Virus record (IMG/VR): IMGVR_UViG_3300025133_000512
Coordinates: 1 to 27,153 of that record
Strand: one strand, 5' to 3'
Length of the DNA: 27,153 bases
From: a virus
Positions 6,291 through 14,669 of the stretch are shown here, piece after piece (positions within the stretch are counted from its first letter, which is position 1; the number at the start of each line of letters is the position of its first letter). The notes beneath the pieces are model-generated. The model did no database searches and had not been told where the DNA came from. It saw only the letters and a list, made by a program, of their open reading frames with translations. The position numbers were made by a program, and so were the translations under genes.

Positions 6291-7784
6291 TTATATTATA
6301 TCTCCCACCTCCTCATATGTTAATGGCCTCTCAGAAAATGGTCCCAACAATTCTTCATGAATAAACCTCAGCGCAAACAAATAGTCCTCACCGGGAGACA
6401 GCCGATAAACATTTAAAAAACTTCGGATGTCTTTCGTTTTCTGTTGGGGGGTCTTTTCTACCTGTCTCTCAAACAGCCGAAGTTGATAATAGCACTTTAG
6501 CGACCATTCTTCTCCATATTCAGTATCACTGCCAAAAATTTCCATAGTGGCAGGAGATCTTTGGTGGACATGGGCGTCAGTCGCCTCACACCCAAAGTTC
6601 GGACGAGGGCTAGACACCTGGGAAGTGGTCTGAACAAAGGCATTGTAAAATTGTAAGAGATACGGTTTAAGGATGGGCATGTCATTGGTCCAAGTCTCGA
6701 TAAAATCTGCTGCGAAGACCTTTTCAAACACCTCCCCGCCAGTAGCAGCAGACCTAATATCGGTTGGAGCGGTGCGATACTTAAAATACCCAGGATAGAG
6801 AGTTGTCCCGATCTGATAAATATTCACATGCCGCTTAATGTTGTTGTATTGAGGAATTTGAGAAAAACCATAATAATCAACAGGTGGCACATACCCCGCT
6901 ATAACCGGGTCATCGCATCGAGTAGTGTTCTTAATGTCTTGGGGGGGATTGGCAATAGGGACGCCATACATATACTCCTGCATTGCTCGGCTTGCTAAAT
7001 TCGCCACCAAACGAAAGGGGATATGCTGATCAATCGAAAAGCCATACTGTGCTGCTATGTTGGCGACTAGTTGAAATTCAGGTCCCCCCCATTTATTCAT
7101 TTTCTGAATGTCGTCGTCATAGCGATCCTTTGACACTTCAATGACAAGCCCCGACATGAGGGGAGCAGAAGCGGGAGATTCTAAAAACCCAGACAAAGTG
7201 ATCGGGCCCACATAGCTCAAGATATTTTCTATATAATTGGAAAACTCAGCAAGAAAAGTTTCAACGTCTAAGACCCGGCGTTGTCGTTTTGCTGCTGCCA
7301 TGTATTGATCGGTGAACACTGGAAATACTTGATCGACGAGCCACTTATCGTAGGCGACCTCAGTGGAGGTCCACCCCTTATAAATTTGGATCTGGGACCA
7401 AGGGCTCTCTTTTGGTAAAATATTATTAGCTGCCAGATCTTGTATTTTCTCAGCAAAATCTCGCCATGCATCAGCCACGAACCCAAGAGCGTAGTGAACT
7501 TTATTATCAGCACAATAGCGGAGCGTCTTTAAAGAGGACTCTCGGGGGACCACCGAATTGCCTACGCTATTAATGGTGCCGTAGTAGCTATCCCTTCCCC
7601 AAGTGTTTACCATATTAGGCACGGTACCCATGGGAAAGATTTCGTCTCGATATAACTTGCGTCCGGCGAACGTGGTGATGGAAGGTGCGCCGTTGATGAC
7701 AGGGGGAAAGAGGAAATCATCCTCAGTATTTTTGGTTCCGTTGCCCACATAGGTATTGCGATGGAATGGCTTTACAATAGTCAT
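6291..7784 (-). CDS. Unknown protein, 497 aa, probable virion/baseplate component
   Basis: Not recognised as a named family. The 497-aa product lacks signal peptide and membrane segments and is rich in Tyr, Trp, Pro and Asn, as virion proteins often are. Residues 140-205 are helical (YDKWLVDQVFPVFTDQY, then LAEFSNYIENILSYVG), followed by PITLSGFLESPASAPLMSG and a helical block QLVANIAAQYGF...FRLVANLASRAMQEYMYG near 232-270. Later come Pro/Tyr-rich loops (YVPPVDYYGFSQIPQYNN) and a C-terminal helical part. Its ATG overlaps the stop of the hub gene in an ATGA arrangement, so it is translationally coupled to the hub and probably belongs to the baseplate or tail. It is the last structural gene before the DNA polymerase, which starts 18 bases after its stop. 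The structural role is inferred from coupling and composition. Confidence 0.65.
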   Translation of the reverse strand: MTIVKPFHRNTYVGNGTKNTEDDFLFPPVINGAPSITTFAGRKLYRDEIFPMGTVPNMVNTWGRDSYYGTINSVGNSVVPRESSLKTLRYCADNKVHYALGFVADAWRDFAEKIQDLAANNILPKESPWSQIQIYKGWTSTEVAYDKWLVDQVFPVFTDQYMAAAKRQRRVLDVETFLAEFSNYIENILSYVGPITLSGFLESPASAPLMSGLVIEVSKDRYDDDIQKMNKWGGPEFQLVANIAAQYGFSIDQHIPFRLVANLASRAMQEYMYGVPIANPPQDIKNTTRCDDPVIAGYVPPVDYYGFSQIPQYNNIKRHVNIYQIGTTLYPGYFKYRTAPTDIRSAATGGEVFEKVFAADFIETWTNDMPILKPYLLQFYNAFVQTTSQVSSPRPNFGCEATDAHVHQRSPATMEIFGSDTEYGEEWSLKCYYQLRLFERQVEKTPQQKTKDIRSFLNVYRLSPGEDYLFALRFIHEELLGPFSERPLTYEEVGDII

Positions 7785-10513
7785 TCGCTGTCTCCCGGCA
7801 TCCGCTCATGAATCGCCTCTATAGTTGAAGTAAAGGTGCCTGGACCAATTTCATGGCTTGATTTAACGACCCGGTAATAACCGCCTAGCTTTAGTTGTTT
7901 GGCGGCTTCGTGCCCCAGGGCCATATCAGCATTAATGTAAATCATACTCCCGTTTATCAGTGTATTGTTTCCCACCATGGTCAGAGAACAGTCTTGGGGC
8001 AACACCATTATGCCTGCTCTGTTTGTGGGCGTGCTGCTTTCAATATTCATGGCTCGAACTTGGGGCATCTGCTTTTCCGAGAAGGCGAACTTTTTAGCCA
8101 AGCCGGTGTCGGCTCCTACAAAAAAGTGATAAATTCCCCTCGCCTCGTCTTCGTCTCGAATGCCGTTAAGGTTGGATCCTTGTTCGGCAAAAATAAGCAA
8201 ATAGTTGACACTCTGGCGCTGTAACCATGGGTTATCAGGATGTACATAGGCGGACTTAATCTCTTCGATAGCTCGGGAAGTAAGAAAATTGCGTGCGCTT
8301 TTGGTTTCTGTGCGGTTCCTGGACGAATTGAAGTTGGTGGTCTGCACCTGGGCGTTGTTGGACGAGAGCGAGGAAATCTTCATGGGATTGAGCCGGAGAG
8401 GGACTGTTGTGTACCCAAACTTAATCTTGTTTTTGGGCTTCTTTCCGCCGGCAAAGTTCATCATTGGAGATACGAGATCATTGAGAATAGAATCTAAAAA
8501 CCTCCGGAAGGGAAAAGACTCTCTCTCCATAGCCACTATATTTTCACTAAACCACTGTGTAAACGTGGTTAATGCGATGGGAATGTCGGCGAGGGGCAAA
8601 GCGACACCGGGAGCATAATGTTTGTATCCCATCGCATGTGGATGGTAACTCCCCATGATAAGGGCAGCCTCGGATCCGCCCTCGATTGGGGCGTTGGCTA
8701 GGGCGACCGAAAGAATATCACCTAAGCGCATATAAAAAGTGCCATATGGATCATCGAGATTGTCTTGCGTGGCTGCTTCATTGTCCAGGGGATCCAGAAC
8801 ACGCTCTTGTGTTAAATATTCATTGAGGTCGGTAGTTCCCCGAAGACGGTCAGCTTGGGCAAGCCCCATCAATTTCGCTTCGATTTGAGCGTCCTGGTGG
8901 GCACCGAGGGAGGCTCCTCCACGGGTAAGCTTTACAGACCTCAGGTTGGCATTTCGGTCTCCAAGGTTCACAGGACCACGAAGTCCCCCAACCGTGGTCC
9001 TAACAGTGAACAGGACCTTGCTCTCGATAATTCTTTTCATGAAAATTTGGTACCGAATCGTCCGGACGATACGTTGGGCAAACGACAAATAAACACTAGC
9101 CTCATCCAACTGTGCGTTCAGCTTTTTAAGTTGATCATCAGAAGCGGGGTCCTTTCTTGATTGTGTCCCGGTGGTGCTTCTACGGGCTCGTGTGGTCTCT
9201 CTTAGGTCTATTTCTTCCTCGATTAATTCAATCTCGGCTTTGATCCCCTTTATCGTGCCAGTAAAGCCGTGGGTGAACCCGAGAGGCAGGACGGTTCTGC
9301 CGTCCCAGAAAACTGACGCACCCATATCCCAAATGGCACCCGGTGTTGCTGCGGCCGCTCGACCTAGGTTTTTGAGGGTAACCCCCCCAGAGGCATCCAC
9401 GGTGGTGCTATTGGGATCAATGACCATGAGCGCCTTGTTGCGATTAGCAATCTGGTGTTCTATGTAGCCGTCTTTATATAAATTCTTCTGGCTCTCCTGT
9501 GCGACAGGGAGGGCAAGCGTCAGGTCTTCGATGGCTGGGCGGGTGGCCCAGCCCGCCAAGATGTCCGTATGATTAGTCAGCATTTGCGCATCGAAGCTTC
9601 CCACATATTCGATAGAGAGCGTGACAGTCCCATTCTCGCCAAAGCTGATATTATACTTGCTCAAATTGAGCAAAATGACTCTTTGCGACGCCTTTACCCC
9701 ACTCACAAAACTATCTGTCAACATTTTTAACTCAGTGTTTTGAGGAATAGCCCAGCCGCATTTAACCTTGAGGACCTTGAAACCTTTAGCGCCAGAATCA
9801 GCCTCTAATTCCTGGGGTAATTTTCCCTCCTTGATAAGTTCTTTACGGCGTTGAATACGCTTTTTTAACCAGTCGAGGCGGGGGGTGGGGTCAGTGGGCT
9901 CAGGAGTGCGGGAAGACGGCTTTGGATCTATGTCTGTCTTAATAAAGTTCAAATAAGTAGCATTGAGAAGCTCTACCATAGATCCGAAATATAGTTCTAA
10001 GTTAGCTTTAATGATTCGATCGCCTTGGTGCTTGTTGTCGAAATTCCAGCTAAAAGATTTTACCCCGACATTCGTCCCCAACTGCTCCCGTGATTCGGTA
10101 ATTTCCTTGAGCACCCCCTGGGATCTCAGCCCCGCAAACTCAATCATTTTTTGTGCCGACACATAGTCACTAAATAAAATAGGTTCGTCAGAGAACGAGG
10201 TTTCTCCATTGGGTGTCTTACCTCCAATATAAAACTCTAACTTGGGCTGCAAAACCGACAGTTGGTCGGACTTGGCTCGCATGAAGTCGATCGTGTCGGC
10301 AGAATTTATTATAAGATTGGGGATATCATTAGCAGCGCCAAGATAATGAAAGATATCACTACTATGGCGGTTAAAAGCTGTGCCTCCGGCTACGACATGC
10401 TGGACGCTATTGGGAGCTAACTGATATTGGTTGAGCAAGAGAAGAGTTTGAATATTCTCCCTTCTGAGTGCTTGCGCTTCTGTCTCAGAAATTTTATCTG
10501 GTGTGGCTGCCAT
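7781..10513 (-). CDS. Baseplate hub protein, T4 gp27 / gpD-like (putative), 910 aa
   Basis: A very large hub candidate, more than twice T4 gp27 (391 aa). The strongest sign is the C-terminus, GGYYRVVKSSHEIGPGTF followed by STIEAIHE, the form seen at the end of gp27/late-control-D hub proteins where a small beta domain closes the hub. An N-terminal part (about 80-340) has tail-tube-like beta segments such as KSFSWNFDNK and GTVTLSIEYVGSFDAQ. The middle contains charged helices (IKGIKAEIELIEEEIDLRET near 425-445; a Lys/Arg-rich helix near 213-235). No lysozyme domain is evident. It follows the LysM protein by 3 bases and overlaps the next gene by 4, so expression is coupled. The position after the tape measure, tube cap and LysM genes is where a hub gene is expected. 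Hub identity is an inference from the C-terminus and order. Confidence 0.55.
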   Translation of the reverse strand: MAATPDKISETEAQALRRENIQTLLLLNQYQLAPNSVQHVVAGGTAFNRHSSDIFHYLGAANDIPNLIINSADTIDFMRAKSDQLSVLQPKLEFYIGGKTPNGETSFSDEPILFSDYVSAQKMIEFAGLRSQGVLKEITESREQLGTNVGVKSFSWNFDNKHQGDRIIKANLELYFGSMVELLNATYLNFIKTDIDPKPSSRTPEPTDPTPRLDWLKKRIQRRKELIKEGKLPQELEADSGAKGFKVLKVKCGWAIPQNTELKMLTDSFVSGVKASQRVILLNLSKYNISFGENGTVTLSIEYVGSFDAQMLTNHTDILAGWATRPAIEDLTLALPVAQESQKNLYKDGYIEHQIANRNKALMVIDPNSTTVDASGGVTLKNLGRAAAATPGAIWDMGASVFWDGRTVLPLGFTHGFTGTIKGIKAEIELIEEEIDLRETTRARRSTTGTQSRKDPASDDQLKKLNAQLDEASVYLSFAQRIVRTIRYQIFMKRIIESKVLFTVRTTVGGLRGPVNLGDRNANLRSVKLTRGGASLGAHQDAQIEAKLMGLAQADRLRGTTDLNEYLTQERVLDPLDNEAATQDNLDDPYGTFYMRLGDILSVALANAPIEGGSEAALIMGSYHPHAMGYKHYAPGVALPLADIPIALTTFTQWFSENIVAMERESFPFRRFLDSILNDLVSPMMNFAGGKKPKNKIKFGYTTVPLRLNPMKISSLSSNNAQVQTTNFNSSRNRTETKSARNFLTSRAIEEIKSAYVHPDNPWLQRQSVNYLLIFAEQGSNLNGIRDEDEARGIYHFFVGADTGLAKKFAFSEKQMPQVRAMNIESSTPTNRAGIMVLPQDCSLTMVGNNTLINGSMIYINADMALGHEAAKQLKLGGYYRVVKSSHEIGPGTFTSTIEAIHERMPGDSE

Positions 10514-10516
10514 TGC

Positions 10517-10855
10517 TTACACCATTGCCAAGACTTCTTGAAGGGGCTGGGGAATGTAAATAATGTCACCAACCTTAAAATCTGATTCGGTAGGCTTTTT
10601 GTTATACCAGGCGATCACCCACCACATCTTGGGGTCTTGATAATATTCGTGAGCCAAGTTATATAACTTGTCGGTAGATCCCCAAAGATAAGGAATCGAC
10701 TGAAGAGAATTGATCTGCTGATTAGTTGGATAATTAAATCTGGCTGTCCCATACTGGAATATCTGCTTAACGTCCCTGTCTTTAAAAAACACCTTATAGT
10801 ATTCCTTGCTGTCATTAAGGAACATCTCCCTGTTATCATAACGTGTGCTTGCCAT
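10517..10855 (-). CDS. 53: LysM-domain baseplate protein, T4 gp53-like
   Basis: A 112-aa protein. The N-terminal half (RYDNREMFLNDSKEYYKVFF) is followed by a segment near 52-68 (SIPYLWGSTDKLYNLAHEY) and by DPKMWWVIAWYN, then VGDIIYIPQP (95-104). This is the beta-alpha-alpha-beta LysM pattern used in phage baseplates, with the WWVIAWYN helix typical of gp53-type and gpX-type proteins. T4 gp53 is about 196 aa, so this is a shortened version. In T4 it holds wedge to hub. It is separated by 12 bases from the tube-cap gene and by 3 from the hub gene, inside the expected tube-cap/LysM/hub cluster. Family is clear; the exact T4 equivalent is inferred. Confidence 0.7.
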   Translation of the reverse strand: MASTRYDNREMFLNDSKEYYKVFFKDRDVKQIFQYGTARFNYPTNQQINSLQSIPYLWGSTDKLYNLAHEYYQDPKMWWVIAWYNKKPTESDFKVGDIIYIPQPLQEVLAMV

Positions 10856-10867
10856 TAGTACTTCTCC

Positions 10868-11746
10868 TTATTTCTTGGCCGCCGCACGGCGGTCAAAGTC
10901 AGCCATTTTTCGAGCTTGGTCTGCTTCGAAGGCAGCAGGGTCGTGCTCGGCGCTTGGTCCTATAGGAGTCGAGCGGGCGGCGGCGGAGGGACTATTAGGG
11001 TCCACCACTCTTTGCCCGGACACTGGCGGGTTGGGTGGCTTGACCTTGGTTGCCCATATGGTGGATTGGTGATCCCCGTAGGGGAAGCCTTGTGATCCCC
11101 CTCGGAAATAATAGGTGCCCTTGTCGCTCTTCACTCCCTGGCGGAAACCTAAGGAGTGCTCATGAAGGACCGTCAATTCAAAATTGAGCCGGATAGCCTT
11201 GGGGAGGTACTCTACCCCACCCGTCTTCAGGGGACCCCCGCCGGAATAAGTAAACATACCTTCTTCCAAGAGTGGGTCCATTGTAAGTCCATTCACATAT
11301 CCCAAAAGAGGTCCTCCGGTTGCGCCGTCTTGAATCAAATTACCAAATTTTACTTTAAGAAGAGGTCCCATGTTAATAGTTGAGGCTCCTTGTCGGTCCT
11401 CGTACAACGGGTATAGAAATGTAAAAAGTTTATTTATTTTTGCCATGTTTTCGGCTGCCTGTTTGACACCCGAAGAGGGAACCACCCACGCAACAGAGAG
11501 AGCACGACGGGTTTGACTAAATGTCGATATAGGATCCATGCGTCCGAACACCTGCTCCGCAGTCCATTCCGAGTTATAGGCATCACTAAACCCATCCAGA
11601 AAAGCAGAGAACTCAACGAAATTTCGCTTCTTGGCGTTGCTCGTAGGCACATGCTCAATGTATAAAGTGTAACCTTGATTATAAAGATCTTGCTCCCCAG
11701 GGAGCCCTGTCTTCATTGGGTATTTAGGATAACTATTGTTTGCCAT
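10868..11746 (-). CDS. Baseplate tail-tube initiator / cap, T4 gp48/gp54-like
   Basis: A 292-aa protein with a tube-like fold expected to sit between hub and first tube ring. Residues 30-125 carry beta-strand patterns (YTLYIEHVP, NFVEFSAFL) and SQTRRALSVAWVVPSSG, followed by a helix ending NKLFTFLYPLY. Next come LLKVKFGNLIQDG, GPLLGYVNGLTMDP and AIRLNFELTVLHEH, the strand-rich set typical of gp48/gp54 and of small baseplate tube proteins in other phages. The C-terminal 70 residues are Pro- and Ser-rich and charged and may be disordered. T4 gp54 is 320 aa and gp48 364 aa. The gene follows the tape measure by 13 bases, as gp48 follows gp29 in T4. Only one such protein is visible here, so it may serve for both. 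Confidence 0.6.
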   Translation of the reverse strand: MANNSYPKYPMKTGLPGEQDLYNQGYTLYIEHVPTSNAKKRNFVEFSAFLDGFSDAYNSEWTAEQVFGRMDPISTFSQTRRALSVAWVVPSSGVKQAAENMAKINKLFTFLYPLYEDRQGASTINMGPLLKVKFGNLIQDGATGGPLLGYVNGLTMDPLLEEGMFTYSGGGPLKTGGVEYLPKAIRLNFELTVLHEHSLGFRQGVKSDKGTYYFRGGSQGFPYGDHQSTIWATKVKPPNPPVSGQRVVDPNSPSAAARSTPIGPSAEHDPAAFEADQARKMADFDRRAAAKK

Positions 11747-11759
11747 TGTTCATTGTTCC

Positions 11760-14057
11760 CTAAGAGATATTGAGAGGGTTAGTAGCCTCGTTATACACAT
11801 CAACAACCGTCTCGCCAAACACCCTATCATTGACGACAAGTTGTATTGGCTGCCTCATGCGCTGAACTGTTTGTCCCCCAGTTCTCCCCTGTCCCGCATT
11901 CGCCGTAGCTGTAGCAGCGTTGCGCATAGCCACCTTGTCCGCTGCCTTAGAGGCATTAAAGGTGGCTTGAACTTCCCTCATCACAGCTTTCATGTTTTCA
12001 AGTTCCCCAGTACCCACTGTGGTGGATACGGTAACAATACGTTCAAGGCTTGCCATAGAATCACTGGCTGTGTCAAACTCGTTGAAAGCACTGGCTAAAT
12101 CTCCAAGCTCCGCAATGAAAGATTTCATGCCCCCTAAGACTTCTGAACTCCCTAGGCGTGCCATCGCACTAGCAATAATGTCTAGAGACCCAGCAATGCC
12201 CGAGGTTTTATTTCCCAAGGCGGAAGCAATCACCCCCAAAGCAGCCCCTAGGGCCGCCAAGGCGATCGACAACCCAAGCAAAGCTGCTATGCCGGCAGCA
12301 AAAACAACTGCTCCTATGCCACTGTACATTATGGCACCGAGCCCTAGTATAGCCAAGCCCAAGAGAACGATGGCACCAGTGGCAGTCGCTAATTCATTAA
12401 GCCCAATCTCCTTAAACGAACCTAGGGATAACCCTAGGGCCCCCAAGGATAAAGCCAACAAAAGCAGAGCGCCTGCGCCTTTAGCAATATCGGCAGGAGT
12501 AATGGTCCTCATAAAGTTAAAGAAGGCGCTCAGTCCAGCGCCGATTGAAGTAAGGAATCCTGGCATCGTAGGGGCGACGAACCCCAGAGTAGTAGCCAAA
12601 CTAGCGAACCAAGTCCCGACGACTGGCAAGACTGTCGATAAACTAAACAATACCGTCAAAATACCCTTCATAGCCGCCACAAACACCAAGACTTTAGCAA
12701 TGCCGGATTCCGCTAAAAATTTGATGAAGCCCATAATGATCTCTACTACTGGAGTCATTTCAATGACGATTTCCTGAAGTAGGACCTTGAACTTGTCCAT
12801 AGCTTTGGTCATTTTTTCTGCTCGTTCTCGGAGTTCTTTCTGTTCTTTGTTGTAGAGGCGCATCTTGGCGGGGTCACCAAAAAGACGGCTAGCCAAATCT
12901 ACATCCACCCCAAGCACATCCGCAATAGCTTGCTTTTGTCGGCGGTCCATGTCCTTAAAGTTCTTACCCCGTAGATCAAACTCTTGTCGCAATATTTTAA
13001 TGCGGTCCTCGTGGCTCGCTGTCATCATTTCTACAGAGTTCAATTGAAGTCCGATTTGAGCATTAAGTTTGCCGGCTAAGTCAGCAGCGCCCTGGAATGT
13101 ATCAAACGCTTCCGCAATATTAAAAGCTTCCTGAAGCTCCATGCCCAGGGCTCGTGCCTGTGTTGCCAACTTTTTGAAAACCTTGGTGCCCTCGTCGCCG
13201 TATCGAGCCAACTGCGGCTGGAGCGTTTGGAAATCTTTTACCATTTGTGATGTTGGCAAACCAATCTGCTGTCCTAGGCGATCAAAATCCTTAGCCGCAG
13301 CGATGGCGGATCCCCTGGTCATGTTCATTCCACGAGTTAAGCCGTCGAGGAGGAGTCCTGTCTCTCCAGCTTCGATTCCCATTTTGGAGAATTCAGCAGC
13401 AAGTACTCCTATCTCTAGACGAGCAGTCCCGCTATAAGTTGCAAACAGAGTCATACTGGATCCCACGCCGGAAACAGTGCTCCCCAATTCTTCCAGCGTC
13501 ATTCCGAGGCCGTGGGTCTCCCCAGCCAGGGCAGTGATGTCCCCCGAAAAAGCCTCGGTATAGCCCGTAGCCTGAGCGAGGGCAACATTGGCAGCATCCA
13601 AAGAGTGAGCCATTTGAATAATTTGAGTAGTGAGTCCTTTGAATGAACCAATCTGGTCCAATTGGAGTCCAGTTAGTTGGCTAGTGAGATCAATAGCTTC
13701 CTTTTGGAGATCAATTTCTTCTTGTCTAGCTTCGTTGACTTTGTCTAAAGCTTCGTTATACTCTTCAGTTATTTTTCTAAGCCTGGCTAAACGGCGTTGT
13801 TCGCTGGAAGATAGATCTTTCCCGAGAGCTTGGAGCTTTATTTGTTTTTCGATTAAGGCGTTTTTCTTCTCGTTTAGTTTATTAAGCCTCTGGATGTACT
13901 CTTCATCCACCCCATAAGCCTCGGCGAGTAGCTTTTGGGTGTCGCTCAAATTCTTGGCTGCTTCTTCTTGTCGGCGGAGAAGCTCAATCCTGTCCTCCAG
14001 GGCTTGTTGCTCTTCTGGAGTAAGGGGCGGGGGGGTACCGTTGGGGGGTAATGGCAT
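11760..14057 (-). CDS. Tail tape measure protein (T4 gp29 role)
   Basis: A 765-aa tape measure, longer than T4 gp29 (590 aa), which predicts a somewhat longer tail if length scales as usual. The N-terminus is Pro-rich, then a long charged coiled coil runs over about residues 14-130. A helical region with many Gly, Ala and Leu follows (about 150-400). Two strongly hydrophobic stretches lie near 430-500 and 525-615, with repeated Leu/Ala/Gly segments such as LLLLALSLGALGLSLG, compatible with membrane insertion when DNA is injected. The C-terminus, QPIQLVVNDRVFGETVVDVYN, is a strand pair typical of tape measure ends that contact the tube initiator. It lies between the chaperone pair and the tube-cap gene, the canonical tape measure position. 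Identification rests on length, composition and order. Confidence 0.88.
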   Translation of the reverse strand: MPLPPNGTPPPLTPEEQQALEDRIELLRRQEEAAKNLSDTQKLLAEAYGVDEEYIQRLNKLNEKKNALIEKQIKLQALGKDLSSSEQRRLARLRKITEEYNEALDKVNEARQEEIDLQKEAIDLTSQLTGLQLDQIGSFKGLTTQIIQMAHSLDAANVALAQATGYTEAFSGDITALAGETHGLGMTLEELGSTVSGVGSSMTLFATYSGTARLEIGVLAAEFSKMGIEAGETGLLLDGLTRGMNMTRGSAIAAAKDFDRLGQQIGLPTSQMVKDFQTLQPQLARYGDEGTKVFKKLATQARALGMELQEAFNIAEAFDTFQGAADLAGKLNAQIGLQLNSVEMMTASHEDRIKILRQEFDLRGKNFKDMDRRQKQAIADVLGVDVDLASRLFGDPAKMRLYNKEQKELRERAEKMTKAMDKFKVLLQEIVIEMTPVVEIIMGFIKFLAESGIAKVLVFVAAMKGILTVLFSLSTVLPVVGTWFASLATTLGFVAPTMPGFLTSIGAGLSAFFNFMRTITPADIAKGAGALLLLALSLGALGLSLGSFKEIGLNELATATGAIVLLGLAILGLGAIMYSGIGAVVFAAGIAALLGLSIALAALGAALGVIASALGNKTSGIAGSLDIIASAMARLGSSEVLGGMKSFIAELGDLASAFNEFDTASDSMASLERIVTVSTTVGTGELENMKAVMREVQATFNASKAADKVAMRNAATATANAGQGRTGGQTVQRMRQPIQLVVNDRVFGETVVDVYNEATNPLNIS

Positions 14058-14068
14058 CTACAAATACC

Positions 14069-14404
14069 TCAGTTGCGAATGGGCCAAGCTATTCCAGCTT
14101 CCCTTTCAAATCTCTTGATCGCAACATCTAGTTTAGATTTCTGAGAATAGGTCATCGGGTTGTCTAGCCCGTACTTTTTAATATAATTCATGTACCGTTT
14201 TTCGTTGACGAGGGCATCAGTAAATCTTTCTACTTCTATTTTGTTCCCTCGAACTCGGACGGGGATGCGGCGACCTTTGTACATTTTTGAAAGTAAATAT
14301 TGTATCCACGCCGCAAAGACGTGGAGGATGTTTTCGTTGAGTTCACCCTTGCGAGCGGACCCCAGGTCAAATACTAATTCTTCTAGTTGTTCTTCAGTAA
14401 GCAT
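14069..14404 (-). CDS. Small hypothetical protein between tail chaperone and tape measure, 111 aa
   Basis: Not recognised. The 111-aa product starts LTEEQLEELVFDLGSARKGELNENILHVFAAWIQYLLSKMY, a helical start with an aromatic patch. A basic beta segment follows (RRIPVRVRGNKIEVERF, 45-61), then a mainly helical charged C-terminus ending AGIAWPIRN. ATG at 14404 has GAGG seven bases upstream. It follows the chaperone extension stop by 64 bases and precedes the tape measure by 11. In that place it may help tape measure folding or hub assembly, as gp28 or gp51 do in T4, but no sequence match is claimed. Confidence 0.7.
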   Translation of the reverse strand: MLTEEQLEELVFDLGSARKGELNENILHVFAAWIQYLLSKMYKGRRIPVRVRGNKIEVERFTDALVNEKRYMNYIKKYGLDNPMTYSQKSKLDVAIKRFEREAGIAWPIRN

Positions 14405-14468
14405 AATAAATCCTCGGCAACAAACACAGTTGCTTAATAAATAGTCTTTAGATAAGATTTATGAACAA

Positions 14469-14669
14469 CTACCGGCTGCGAGATTTTGCTTGCCGCATAG
14501 CTTGTTCATGTTGTTCGGCTTCATCTTTTTTCTGTTTTCCCAAACGGGACAAAAACCAGCGCCTCAACACGACCGGAAGGTTGTAAGCCTCAAAGAAACT
14601 CCACCCTCCATAATATTTTAGTTGAAAGAATTCTTCGTAAACACTTTCGGAGTATGCGTCACTTAGGCC
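14469..14669 (-). CDS. Frameshift extension of the tail assembly chaperone (66 codons, +1 frame)
   Basis: This reading frame is +1 to the gp26-like gene and overlaps its last codons. It is open only from 14684, after an in-frame TGA at 14685-14687, and ends at TAG 14469-14471. After the T-run it encodes GLS then DAYSESVYEEFFQLKYYGGW, then SFFEAYNLPVVLRRWF and a charged helix rich in Lys, Glu and Gln. The aromatic-rich composition looks like folded protein, not random out-of-frame sequence. No ATG, GTG or TTG occurs before the GTG-TTG pair half way along, so it can hardly start by itself. It is best read as the C-terminal part of a fusion of about 352 aa made when ribosomes slip on the T7 run. 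Lambda G/GT, P2 E/E' and Mu use the same logic at the same gene position, between tube and tape measure. Confidence 0.75.
   Translation of the reverse strand, partial: GLSDAYSESVYEEFFQLKYYGGWSFFEAYNLPVVLRRWFLSRLGKQKKDEAEQHEQAMRQAKSRSR

Noticed and set aside
11992-12777. Long open frame on the plus strand inside the tape measure gene (261 codons)
   Set aside because: Antisense to a gene of strong coding character; Ala/Pro/Lys-rich product with no ribosome binding site is typical of a shadow frame.
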